Shown one piece after another: positions 31,861-40,484 of a stretch of DNA of 64,000 nt. Made by a program: the position numbers and the translations under genes. The notes under the pieces were generated by a model. That model saw only the letters and a program-made list of their open reading frames with translations, did no database searches and was not told the origin of the DNA. The stretch comes from Micromonospora pisi. Its GTDB lineage: Bacteria > Actinomycetota > Actinomycetes > Mycobacteriales > Micromonosporaceae. The stretch is from NCBI RefSeq assembly GCF_003633685.1, contig NZ_RBKT01000001.1:3596001-3660000 (forward strand), in the 5' to 3' direction. Numbering within the stretch: position 1 is the stretch's first letter; each line of letters starts with the position of its first letter.

Positions 31861-32814
31861 TCACTCCGGTCGCTCGAACGCCGAGGTACGACGCAGTCCG
31901 GCGGCCCGCCCCTTCGCGGCCACCACCAGCGCGAGCTTGCGTGACGCCTCGTCGATCATCTCGTCGCCGAGCATCACCGCACCACGCTGCCCGCCCTCCG
32001 CCGAGGTGTAGTACTCGTACGCGTCGAGGATGAGCTCGGCGTGGTCGTAGTCCTGCTGGGACGGTGCGTATATCTCGTTCGCGGCGTCGATCTGACCGGG
32101 ATGCAGCACCCACTTGCCGTCGAAGCCGAGGACGGCCGAACGCCGGGCCGACTCGCGGAAGCCATCGACGTCACGGATCTGCAGGAACGGCCCGTCGATC
32201 GCCTGCTTGTCGTACGCGCGGGCGGCCATCAGCAGTCGCATCAGGATGTAGTGGTACGGGTCACCGGGGTAGCCCGGGATGAGCGCACCGACCACCATCG
32301 ACCTCATGTTGATCGAGGCCATGAAGTCGGCCGGCCCGAAAATGATCGTCTCGACCCGGGGCGAGGCGGCGGCGATGGCGTCGACGTTGACCAGCCCGGC
32401 GGCGTTCTCTATCTGGGCCTCGATGCCGATGCCGCCGACCGGCAACCCGAGGGCACGTTCGATCTGAGTGAGCGTGAGGTCCAGCCACTCGACGTGGCTG
32501 GCGCTCTGCACCTTCGGCAGCATCAGGCAGTCCAGGTTGGCGCCCGCCCCCTCCACCACGTCGACCACGTCCCGGTACGTCCACGGCGTGGTCAGGTCGT
32601 TCACCCGTACGGCACGGATTTTGCCGGCCCAGTCCCCCTCGTTCAGGGCGGCGACGACGTTCTTGCGCGCCGCGGGCTTGGCCAGTGGCGCGACGGCGTC
32701 CTCCAGGTCCAGGAACACCTGGTCGGCCGGGAGCCCCTGGGCCTTGCCGAGCATCTTCACGCTCGATCCGGGCACCGCGAGGCAGGACCGACGGGGACGG
32801 CCCGCTGTGCTCAT
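31861..32814 (-). CDS. HpcH/HpaI-family CoA-ester lyase (CitE/malyl-CoA-type)
   Basis: 317 residues. RSCLAVPGSSVKMLGKAQGL opens the CitE-like barrel; DQVFLDLEDAVAP carries acidic metal and substrate residues; IGIEAQIENAAGLVNVDAIA and IIFGPADFMASI follow, and GFDGKWVLHPGQIDAANEIY closes. Members cleave malyl-CoA, beta-methylmalyl-CoA or citramalyl-CoA to acetyl- or propionyl-CoA plus an oxo-acid. Which one is unclear, as no pathway partners are adjacent. ATG 32814 with AAGGAG upstream is chosen over 32859. Confidence 0.88.
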   Translation of the reverse strand: MSTAGRPRRSCLAVPGSSVKMLGKAQGLPADQVFLDLEDAVAPLAKPAARKNVVAALNEGDWAGKIRAVRVNDLTTPWTYRDVVDVVEGAGANLDCLMLPKVQSASHVEWLDLTLTQIERALGLPVGGIGIEAQIENAAGLVNVDAIAAASPRVETIIFGPADFMASINMRSMVVGALIPGYPGDPYHYILMRLLMAARAYDKQAIDGPFLQIRDVDGFRESARRSAVLGFDGKWVLHPGQIDAANEIYAPSQQDYDHAELILDAYEYYTSAEGGQRGAVMLGDEMIDEASRKLALVVAAKGRAAGLRRTSAFERPE

Positions 32815-32901
32815 CGAGAGGCTCCTTTTCCGCATCCGGCCCAGCTCCGGCCGGCTCAAACGATCACGACGGTCTTTGTGACCACACGGTAACCTCGCGC
32901 C

Positions 32902-33786
32902 ATGACTGGCGATAACCGACCTGCGGAAGATGTTCCGGGTGTGACATCGCCCTCGCCGGCCGCCTCCGGCCGCCGGTCCGGGCTACGGGTGGTGGTCACC
33001 GGCGCGACCTCGGGCATCGGCCTCGCCGCCGCCACCGAGCTTGCCCGGCGGGGAGACGAGGTCGTCCTGGTCGGACGGGACCCGGTGCGCCTGGCCGCCG
33101 CCATCGACCAGGTGTACGACGCGAGCGGACTGCGGCCGGCCGGTTTCCGAGCCGACTTCGCCGTACTCGACGACGTCCGGCGGCTTGCCGGCGAGCTACG
33201 GGCCGCGTACGACCGAATCGACGTGTTGGCGAACAACGCGGGTGCGGCGAGTCTCCAGCCGGTGACCACGGTGGACGGCTTCGAGCTGACCATGCAGGCG
33301 AACCATCTGGCACCGTTCCTGCTGAACGTGCTGCTGCGGGACCGGCTGGACCGGATCGTGACCACCGCCTCCGGCGCGCACCGGTGGGGCGCGCTCGATC
33401 CGGACGACCTCTCCGCCAGCCTGCGTGACTACCGCCCGGCCCGCGCGTACGGCACCAGCAAGCAGGCGAACATTCTGATCACCGCCGAGGCCGCCCGACG
33501 GTGGCCGGCGCCGCTGGCGGTCTCGTACCACCCGGGCATGGTGCGTACCCGGTTCGCCAACGAGAGTTCGCTGGTGGCCTTCTGGATGAAACGGGCGTGG
33601 TTCATGCGTACGCCGGCCAAGGGTGCGGAGACCCTGGTGTGGCTCACCCACCTGGCCCCGGAGGCGTTGACGAACGGGGGCTACTACGCCGACCGCGAGC
33701 TGCGTGAACCCTTGCCGCGCGCCGCCGACCCGGTGCTGGCCGCCCGGCTGTGGCAGGCGAGCGAGCGGGCGGTCGGACTGGGCTGA
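32902..33786 (+). CDS. SDR-family oxidoreductase (retinol-dehydrogenase-like)
   Basis: 294 residues. The nucleotide loop TGATSGIGLAAATELARRGD, ANNAGAAS, the region IVTTASGAHRWG with catalytic Ser, and AYGTSKQANIL (YxxxK) are complete. The C-terminal half resembles the WWOX/retinol dehydrogenase-like subgroup (VSYHPGMVRTRFANE). The 28-residue N-terminal extension is Pro/Ser-rich. It is divergent from the CoA-ester lyase with only about 87 bases between them. Confidence 0.9.
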   Translation: MTGDNRPAEDVPGVTSPSPAASGRRSGLRVVVTGATSGIGLAAATELARRGDEVVLVGRDPVRLAAAIDQVYDASGLRPAGFRADFAVLDDVRRLAGELRAAYDRIDVLANNAGAASLQPVTTVDGFELTMQANHLAPFLLNVLLRDRLDRIVTTASGAHRWGALDPDDLSASLRDYRPARAYGTSKQANILITAEAARRWPAPLAVSYHPGMVRTRFANESSLVAFWMKRAWFMRTPAKGAETLVWLTHLAPEALTNGGYYADRELREPLPRAADPVLAARLWQASERAVGLG

Positions 33787-34093
33787 GCCGAGTCAGCGCC
33801 CGCACCATCGCCGCAAATTGACGGATTCAACTGCTTTGTCGGCAGTCACGGTGATGAATGCCGTTATCTGTCGATAATCCGTCAGAACGGATATAGTAAC
33901 CGGCACACTACGAAGAGTAGTATTCGCGTAGAAGCGGCTAGTAGCTTCCGGGGCGGCAGGGCCCTCGATCATGCACCTTGTGAACCGACCTGGATTGTTG
34001 ACTCGGCACTGTCGCCAGCAACCGAGGTGGGCTACCTAGGCAGGACGGGCAGCGCAGCCGCGCCGTGCGCCGCCCACTCCCAAGGGCGAAGCT
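33787..34093. other. 307-base AT-richer intergenic region, promoter of the beta-helix gene
   Basis: No gene is seen. TGACGGATT at 33819-33827 and its exact inverse AATCCGTCA at 33876-33884 frame about 48 bases; TATAGT at 33891 could be a -10 element for the downstream secreted protein. Below-average GC marks it as regulatory or recently acquired. Confidence 0.5.
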
Positions 34094-35431
34094 ATGAACA
34101 ACACCGATCTGCACCCATCGGGCGACCCCCAAACACCAGACGATCCCCGCTCACGTGGCACCAGTCGTACCCGACTCATCGCCGCCACCAGCGCCGTCGG
34201 ACTCGCCGCGATCGCCGGCACCGGGTACGCGATCATCGCGAACTCGGGCGCGGATCCGCTGGTCCTCAACACACCGAACGCGGTCATCGCCGGTCAGACG
34301 TTCGACCGTCCGATCGAGATCGCCGCGGACAACGTCACTCTGCAACGGGTGACCATCCGCACCGGCGGTAGTGCGGCCATCCGGATCCGCCCCGGCGTAT
34401 CCGGTGCCACCATCACCGACACCGAAATCCACTGCACCGACAACAAGACGGACGGCATCGTTCCCGGCGACTACGCGGCTACCCGGGTGACCGTGCACGA
34501 CTGCCGCCGAGCGTTCGTGCAGGACGCCACCACACCGGCCACCATTGTGGACTCCGAGCAGAACGGCGAGGCCTATTCGCCGGACGTACCGGGAGGGGTG
34601 CTCGTCGCCCCGACCCCGACCGACCTCGGCCCGGAAGGTCCGTTACCGAGCCCACCCCGCGCGCCGACTGCCGTCCCGCCCACCCCGATCACCTACTGGC
34701 CCGGCCCGACCAACACCGGGGTGCCGGCCGGCACGATCCTCACCAACTCGGGCTCACTCGACCTCCGCATCGCCGGTCAGGTGCTCACCAACCTGAACAT
34801 CGTCGGCTGCGTCACGGTCCGGGCCAGCAACGTCGTCATCCGCAAGTCGCGGATCACCTGCAACAGCCCGACGTACTCGATCCGGGTTTACGACACGGCA
34901 ACCAACCTGCTGGTCGAGGATGTCGAGATCAACGGCGGCGGACGAAACTCGGCCTCGGTCTGCTGCAGCAACTACACCCTGCGCCGAGCGAACATCTGGA
35001 ACATGGTCGACGGCCCCCGGCTCAGCACCAGGAGCACCGTCGTCGACTCCTGGATCCACGACCTCGCCCGGGTGCCGAACTCACACAACGACGCCCTGCA
35101 GACCACCGGCGGCAGCAACATCATCGTCCGGCACAACCGGCTGGAGCCGTACAAGGCGAGCACCAACGACCCGCACAACGCCTGCATCATGATCGGTTCG
35201 ACCACCGCTGACTCGGTCCGCAACCTCACCTTCGAGAACAACTACTGCAACGGTGGCAACTACTCCGTCGGCGTACGGGACGACCTGGTCGCCTCGAACA
35301 TCGTTTTCAAGAACAACAAGTTCGGCCGCAACTACCGGTACGGCGTCATCGCCCGCCCCAACCAGACCGGCATCCTCTGGGAGCGGGCGACGAACGTCTG
35401 GTTCGACAACGGCCTCCCGGTAGTGCCGTAG
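34094..35431 (+). CDS. secreted right-handed beta-helix protein
   Basis: 445 residues. An N-terminal membrane or signal segment (LIAATSAVGLAAIAGTGYAI, about residues 28-48) follows a charged leader. The rest has the asparagine/isoleucine-rich rhythm of parallel beta-helices: NVTLQRVTIRTGG, NVVIRKSRITC, NLLVEDVEIN, NIIVRHNRLEP, NLTFENNYCNG and NIVFKNNKFG. A Pro-rich linker near residue 190-205 splits it into two parts. Such folds occur in pectate-lyase-like enzymes and surface adhesins; no catalytic site was recognised, so activity is open. Confidence 0.82.
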   Translation: MNNTDLHPSGDPQTPDDPRSRGTSRTRLIAATSAVGLAAIAGTGYAIIANSGADPLVLNTPNAVIAGQTFDRPIEIAADNVTLQRVTIRTGGSAAIRIRPGVSGATITDTEIHCTDNKTDGIVPGDYAATRVTVHDCRRAFVQDATTPATIVDSEQNGEAYSPDVPGGVLVAPTPTDLGPEGPLPSPPRAPTAVPPTPITYWPGPTNTGVPAGTILTNSGSLDLRIAGQVLTNLNIVGCVTVRASNVVIRKSRITCNSPTYSIRVYDTATNLLVEDVEINGGGRNSASVCCSNYTLRRANIWNMVDGPRLSTRSTVVDSWIHDLARVPNSHNDALQTTGGSNIIVRHNRLEPYKASTNDPHNACIMIGSTTADSVRNLTFENNYCNGGNYSVGVRDDLVASNIVFKNNKFGRNYRYGVIARPNQTGILWERATNVWFDNGLPVVP

Positions 35432-35480
35432 CCGGCGCTTGAGCGGTCTGCCCCACCCACGCCCACCCGGGGCGGACCGC

Positions 35481-35993
35481 TCAGGCAGTACGCGCGGCGG
35501 CCCGGACATGCTGGGACTCGTTCGGAAAACGTCGCTCGTCGAAGAGCACCCACTCGGTCACCGCCACCTCGTAGAGCCGACTGGGGGTCTCGTGCCGAGC
35601 GAGCCGGTCCGGGTCGATCGCGACCTCGGCGCCCGGCCAGCGCTCCAGGAAGGCCCGCGCGGCGGCGGGTACAGCGGCCTGCGGCACTGCCCGTACGGTG
35701 CCGGTGAAGGTCACCCCGCGTACCGTACCGGCCCGCACGTCCGGCGGCACGGCGATGATGCTGCCACCGACCCGGCCGCCACCCGGCCCCTGGGCGCCGT
35801 GGCCACCGACCTGGTGCCCGTCACCACCACGCCAGTGGTCGTGCCGGGCGACGAAGCGGAGCAGGTCCGGGTCGAAGCACGGGTCGTACCAGAGGTTGCC
35901 CACCATCGGGGAGCCGTCGGCCCGGACGCTCGCCAACTGCATCAACCGCCCGGCACGGACGTACTCCTCCAGCAACTCCCGGTCACCCGGCAT
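35481..35993 (-). CDS. pyridoxamine 5'-phosphate oxidase-like FMN-binding protein
   Basis: 170 residues. LLEEYVRAGRLMQLASVRAD and SPMVGNLWYDPCFDPDLLRF are split-barrel strands of the PPOX/flavin family, with ARAFLERWPGAEVAIDPDRL and LYEVAVTEWVLFDERRF later. Between strands, residues about 60-85 are an unusual Gly/His-rich insert (GGDGHQVGGHGAQGPGGGR). Substrate and cofactor (FMN or F420) are undetermined. ATG 35993 has an AGGGGG stretch upstream. Confidence 0.8.
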   Translation of the reverse strand: MPGDRELLEEYVRAGRLMQLASVRADGSPMVGNLWYDPCFDPDLLRFVARHDHWRGGDGHQVGGHGAQGPGGGRVGGSIIAVPPDVRAGTVRGVTFTGTVRAVPQAAVPAAARAFLERWPGAEVAIDPDRLARHETPSRLYEVAVTEWVLFDERRFPNESQHVRAAARTA

Positions 35994-36117
35994 CGCAACG
36001 GCCCCCTTCACCGGCCAGATCGGCGACGACCTGCGGGTACGCCGCCGCCAGCACAACGTAACCGGGCCGGCCGCCACCGGCAGGAAAACGCGGCGCGCGC
36101 ACCGCAGGCACCCCGGC

Positions 36118-38358
36118 TCAGCGGTTCAGGTGCACCGGCACACTGGTGATCACCACGCCGGGCAGACCCCGCAGGGCCCGGCGCAGCCGCTGGTCGATCG
36201 GGGTGTGCAACAGGCGGTGCCAGGGGTGCCGGACCATCAACTCCGGCACCACCACGGTGAGCACCATGTCCGGCCGGAGCATGTGCAGCGCGTCGAGATA
36301 CTGCACCAACGGCGCGGTCACCGCCCGGTACGGCGAGATGATCGTCTCCAGCCGGAGATGGTCGCCCCAGATCCGCCACTCCTCCCGGAACCGGTCCGCC
36401 TCCTCCTGCTCCGGACTGAGGTGCACGGCGAAGACCGGCGGGCCGAGCGACGCGGCGTACGCCAGCGCCCGCAACGCGGCCAGGTTCAACCGGGCCACCG
36501 GCACCACCACCAGGTGCCGTACGTCCTGCGGGCTCTCCTCGCTCTCCTGGTCGTCGCCGCCGACCGCCCGGTCCCGGGAGCCGCCGGCCAGCACCGGCCG
36601 ACCCACGTCCGGGCCCGGCACCGACGGCGGGCGCAACGCCAGTGCCCGGTGCATCCGGTCGTAGTGCCGGCGGATCCGCGACGCCAGCAGCACCAGTAGC
36701 GGGATGGCGAGCACGGTCACCCAGGCACCCTCGCCGAACTTGGTGACCGCGGCGGTGACCAACACGATCGCGCAGAGCGCCGAACCGAGCCCGTTGAGCG
36801 CCGCCCGCCAGTGCCAGTTCCGGCCCCGGTGCCGCCGCCAGTGCACCACCATCCCGGCCTGGGAGAGGGTGAAGGCGAGGAAGACCCCGACCGCGTAGAG
36901 CGGAATCAGCGACTGGGTCAGCCCACCGAAGGCGAGGAAGATGATCGCCGCCGTCACCGAGAGCACGATGATGCCGTTGCTGAACGCCAACCGGTCGCCC
37001 ATGTGCAGGAACCGCCGGGGTGCGTAGTCGTCCCGGGCCAGGAAGAAGAGCAGCCGGGGGAAATCCTGGTACGCCGTGTTCGCCGCCAGCAGCAGGATCA
37101 TCGCGGTCGCCGCCTGGATGATGCCGTACCACGGACCGGTGCGGAAGGTGTGGCGGGCGACCTGGGAGATCAGCGTCTCGTCGGCGCGCGGCACCACACC
37201 GGTGAGGTGAATCAACAGGGTCAGCCCGGCGAAGAGCACCACCAGCAGGCTGACCATCCAGGTCAGCGTCGTACGGGCGTTGCGCCACTCGACCGGTTTG
37301 AAGACCGGCACCGCGTTCGACACCGCCTCGATGCCGGTCATCGAGGTCGCCCCCGAGGCGAACGCCCGCAGCACGACCAGCAGGGTGAGCCCCTCGACCG
37401 CGGTCACCGGGGGCGGCGGCAGGGCCTCGAAGCCACGCATCCCGGCCTGGGCGAAGCCGGCGACGAGCAGCAGCACCACGGCGACGATGAAGACGTACGT
37501 CGGCGCGGCGAAAAGGTTGCCGGCGACCCGCACCCCGCGCAGGTTGCCGGCGAGCAGGACGGCGATCGCGAGCAGGCCGAAGGGCACGGTGTACGGCTCC
37601 AGTCCGGGCAGCGCGGAGGTGATCGCGCTGATCCCGGCCGCCACCGACACCGAGACGGTGAGCACGTAGTCGAGGATCAGGCCGGCGGCGGCGGCCAACC
37701 CGAACCGGGGGCCAAGACTGTCGCTGGCCACCAGGTAGGACCCGGCGCCGTGCGGATAGGCCCGGACGGTCTGCCGGTACGACGTACCGACGACGATCAT
37801 CAGCAGCACCAGCGCGCCGGCCAGCGGCAAGGAGAGGGCGAGCGCACCGGTGCCGGCCAGCACCAGGACGGCGAGCAGTGCCTCGGGCCCGTACGCCACG
37901 GAGGAGAGCAGATCCGAGGAGAGGACCGGCAGGGCGATCAGCTTGCGCATCCGTTCCTGGAGCACGGCGGTGCTGGCCAGGGGCGGCCCGAGGATGGCGC
38001 GCCGTACCCGGGCGAGGCGCTGCCCGGCCCGATTTTGCGGCAGGGTCGCCGACTCGGTGGCGAGAAGTTGGCCGGGTTCGTCGGCCTTGAACATCTCGAT
38101 CCGGGCGAGGCGTTCGAATCGGCTCGGGGTGGGTGGGTGCCGGTAACGGTCGAGGGTGGGGTCCAGTGGGAGATCGTCCCAGTCGGTCGGCCGGTCCCGC
38201 ATCGCCGCCGACCAGCGCTGCCCCACCTCGCGCAGGACGGCCAGCTCGTCCTGGCCCAGTCCGGGGAATTCGGCCGACGGGCTGAGCGTGACGGTGGGCT
38301 GGTCCGGCGAGGGTTGCTCCCCCTCCTGCTCCCCGCGCCCACGCCGCGCCATCTCCAC
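36118..38358 (-). CDS. APC-superfamily permease (KimA-like), large cytoplasmic tails
   Basis: 746 residues. An N-terminal cytoplasmic arm of about 130 residues precedes 12 helices starting with LPVLSSDLLSSVAYGPEALL, and later SYRQTVRAYPHGAGSYLVAS and GATSMTGIEAVSNAVPVF, characteristic of the YdaO/KimA branch of amino acid-polyamine-cation transporters. The soluble C-terminus (VRHLVVVPVARLNLAALRAL onward) resembles the universal-stress-like domain through which KimA potassium importers are controlled by c-di-AMP. Potassium import is inferred from that resemblance. No c-di-AMP riboswitch was recognised upstream. Confidence 0.82.
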   Translation of the reverse strand: MEMARRGRGEQEGEQPSPDQPTVTLSPSAEFPGLGQDELAVLREVGQRWSAAMRDRPTDWDDLPLDPTLDRYRHPPTPSRFERLARIEMFKADEPGQLLATESATLPQNRAGQRLARVRRAILGPPLASTAVLQERMRKLIALPVLSSDLLSSVAYGPEALLAVLVLAGTGALALSLPLAGALVLLMIVVGTSYRQTVRAYPHGAGSYLVASDSLGPRFGLAAAAGLILDYVLTVSVSVAAGISAITSALPGLEPYTVPFGLLAIAVLLAGNLRGVRVAGNLFAAPTYVFIVAVVLLLVAGFAQAGMRGFEALPPPPVTAVEGLTLLVVLRAFASGATSMTGIEAVSNAVPVFKPVEWRNARTTLTWMVSLLVVLFAGLTLLIHLTGVVPRADETLISQVARHTFRTGPWYGIIQAATAMILLLAANTAYQDFPRLLFFLARDDYAPRRFLHMGDRLAFSNGIIVLSVTAAIIFLAFGGLTQSLIPLYAVGVFLAFTLSQAGMVVHWRRHRGRNWHWRAALNGLGSALCAIVLVTAAVTKFGEGAWVTVLAIPLLVLLASRIRRHYDRMHRALALRPPSVPGPDVGRPVLAGGSRDRAVGGDDQESEESPQDVRHLVVVPVARLNLAALRALAYAASLGPPVFAVHLSPEQEEADRFREEWRIWGDHLRLETIISPYRAVTAPLVQYLDALHMLRPDMVLTVVVPELMVRHPWHRLLHTPIDQRLRRALRGLPGVVITSVPVHLNR

Positions 38359-38477
38359 CGGCCCTCTCTCCCGTGATGCCCCTGTTCCGCACTTTCATCG
38401 AAAACCGGGCCGATGGCACGCGAATGGCCACACTCGCCGAGAAAGTGCTCGCGACCGGGCTGGTGAGGCGGGAGGGC

Positions 38478-39446
38478 TCAGTCGGCCAGCGGGGCGACTT
38501 CGGGCGGCACACCGACCGGCTCGGCACGCCGGCTCGCCCGGGCCCCGCCGATCACCACGATCATGACCCCGACCAGGAGCAGGGCCAGGCCGGGCAGAGC
38601 GGCCGTCCGGGGCAACTGCCCCAGCCAGACCCAGGCGATCAACGCCGCGCCGGGGGCTTCGAGCAGGATCAGGACGCTGATCGTGGTCGCCGAGAAGCGT
38701 TGCAGCGCGTAGTTGAACATCGAGTGGCCGAGCAACTGGGCACCGGCCACCAACCCGAGTACGGCCAGCCAGGTCGTACCCGGGAAGCCGGTCAGTTGGA
38801 CCCCGCCGACCAGGCAGACGACAAGCAGCAGCGCGGCGCAGACGCCGTAGCAGATCGTCGTGTACGCGGTGGTGCTGATCGTCGCGCGGGCCCGCTCCCC
38901 GAAGGCGGTGTAGATCGCCGCCGCGATGCCGCCGACCACCGCGAGCAGGTCGCCCGTGACCGCCCGCCCGGAGTGCCCGAAGTCGGCTCCGGTCGCGAGC
39001 ACCGCACCGGCCACCGCCACGCCGATCCCGACCCAGGCGAGGGTGGGCAGGCGCCGGCCCTGCCCGAGCGCGATCAGGCCCTGCCAGACCGGCTGGGTGG
39101 CGCCCAGGGCGGTCGCCGCCGCCACCGTGGTCAGCTGGGCACTCGGCATCCAGGTGGCGAAGTGCGCGGCCAGCGCCACCCCGGAGAGCACACAGAACCA
39201 GCCCTCGCGCCGTCCGGCGCCCCGGGTCAACGTACGGAGTTCGGCTCGCCGCCGGAGCAGGGTGACCGGGCTGAGCAGTCCGACCGAGATCGTGTTCCGC
39301 CAGAACGCGACCGCCAGCGCCGGCGCGGCGGCGTACGCGATCAACGGCGCCGAGGAGGAGACGGCGGCGACCGCGAGAGCCAACGCCCCGACGCTCGTCG
39401 GGTGGACCGGACGGCGTCCGGGGGTCGGGACTCGCGGAGACGGCAC
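38478..39446 (-). CDS. EamA/DMT-superfamily transporter
   Basis: About 322 residues with ten predicted helices in two EamA halves; VGALALAVAAVSSSAPLIAY and FWRNTISVGLLSPVTLLRRR start the first, and AGAVLATGADFGHSGRAVTG and LEAPGAALIAWVWLGQLP lie later. DMT permeases move small metabolites or amino acids out of the cell; the substrate is unknown. GTG 39446 is used since earlier in-frame starts give an unconserved Arg-rich leader; no clear ribosome site is present. The 119-base spacer to the APC gene contains an 8-bp inverted repeat (GCACTTTC/GAAAGTGC). Confidence 0.85.
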   Translation of the reverse strand: MPSPRVPTPGRRPVHPTSVGALALAVAAVSSSAPLIAYAAAPALAVAFWRNTISVGLLSPVTLLRRRAELRTLTRGAGRREGWFCVLSGVALAAHFATWMPSAQLTTVAAATALGATQPVWQGLIALGQGRRLPTLAWVGIGVAVAGAVLATGADFGHSGRAVTGDLLAVVGGIAAAIYTAFGERARATISTTAYTTICYGVCAALLLVVCLVGGVQLTGFPGTTWLAVLGLVAGAQLLGHSMFNYALQRFSATTISVLILLEAPGAALIAWVWLGQLPRTAALPGLALLLVGVMIVVIGGARASRRAEPVGVPPEVAPLAD

Positions 39447-39584
39447 GGAATGATCATCACACGACCGCCTGATCCCACTCGAAAGTTCCACAGTTCGGTC
39501 ACGGGGGGCCACGAATCGATCAACATTTCGTTACCATCGGCCCGGTCCGCGTTCGCTGATCCCCTCCCCCGAGGCTGGTCCACC

Positions 39585-40349
39585 ATGCCCGCATACCGGG
39601 CGGTGCTCTTCGACTTCTTCAACACCCTGACCCGTCCGGCGAACCGGGGGCGTCGGCACACCCTCGTCGCCGACCAGCTCGGTTGCACCACGCGGGAACT
39701 GCTCGACGTGCTCGACCAGTCGTTCTACCTGCGGGCCAGTGGCGTGCTCGGCAACGCCGAGGAAACCCTGCGCTGGGTCTGCGAACGGATCGGCGTACGG
39801 CCGTCGGACACGCGGATCCAGGCGGCGCTGACCGCCCGGCTGGACGCCGTCCGGGCCGACACCCGACTACGCCCCGAGGCGGTCCCCACCCTGCGGGCAC
39901 TGCGCCAACTCGGGATAGCCACCGCCCTGGTCAGCGACTGCACCCACGAACTCCCGGTCCTCCTCGCCGAACTACCGGTCGCGCCGCTGCTCGACACCGA
40001 GGTCTACTCGGTGCAGGTCGGCTGCTGCAAACCAGACCCGATGATCTACCTGACCGCCTGCCAACGGCTCGGGGTGGCACCGGGCGACTGCCTCTACGTC
40101 GGCGACGGGGGCAGCCGGGAACTCACCGGCGCCGTCGGGACCGGGCTCGCCGCGGTCCGGCTGCTCGCCCCCGACCTCGGCAACCACCTGGTCTTCGACC
40201 CCGACACGGGGTTCACCGGGCCGGCCCTGACCTCGCTACGCGAAGTGATCGGCCTGGTCGAACCGGCACCCGCCGGCACCGCCCACCCGGTCGCGGTCCG
40301 GGGTCGACCGGCCCAGGGACGGCGGCGCCCGGCGCTGCGCGCCCGCTGA
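39585..40349 (+). CDS. HAD-superfamily hydrolase
   Basis: 254 residues. Motif I is VLFDFFNTLT, motif II TALVSDCTHE, motif III lysine in CCKPDPMIYLTAC and motif IV LYVGDGGSREL, the standard HAD subclass I set. The cap domain between motifs I and II is helical. Substrates are phosphorylated small molecules, not predictable here. The last 25 residues are basic and disordered. GAGG precedes ATG 39585 at some distance. Confidence 0.9.
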   Translation: MPAYRAVLFDFFNTLTRPANRGRRHTLVADQLGCTTRELLDVLDQSFYLRASGVLGNAEETLRWVCERIGVRPSDTRIQAALTARLDAVRADTRLRPEAVPTLRALRQLGIATALVSDCTHELPVLLAELPVAPLLDTEVYSVQVGCCKPDPMIYLTACQRLGVAPGDCLYVGDGGSRELTGAVGTGLAAVRLLAPDLGNHLVFDPDTGFTGPALTSLREVIGLVEPAPAGTAHPVAVRGRPAQGRRRPALRAR

Positions 40350-40360
40350 GCAGGTACGAC

Positions 40361-40393
40361 GCGGGGCGCCCGGCCGAATGCCGGACGCCCCGC
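40361..40393. terminator. bidirectional terminator hairpin
   Basis: GCGGGGCG-CCCGGC and GCCGG-CGCCCCGC form a long stem around CGAAT between the convergent HAD and mannosidase genes. Confidence 0.75.
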
Positions 40394-40439
40394 TGGAACC
40401 AACTGTCAGTACACCCCGTCGGTCAACACGACGGTTCGG

Positions 40440-40484
40440 TCACAGACCGACGCACTGCCCAGCTCACAGACCGACGCACTGCCC
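40440..40484. repeat. 24-bp tandem duplication at the mannosidase stop codon
   Basis: TCACAGACCGACGCACTGCC occurs at 40440 and again at 40464, offset by 24 bases and in frame. The copy at 40464 encodes the protein end GQCVGL plus stop; the outer copy would encode the same after a readthrough. Confidence 0.9.

Noticed and set aside
38359-38477. ydaO-type c-di-AMP riboswitch before the APC permease
   Set aside because: The leader is short and holds only an 8-bp inverted repeat; the conserved riboswitch core was not seen.
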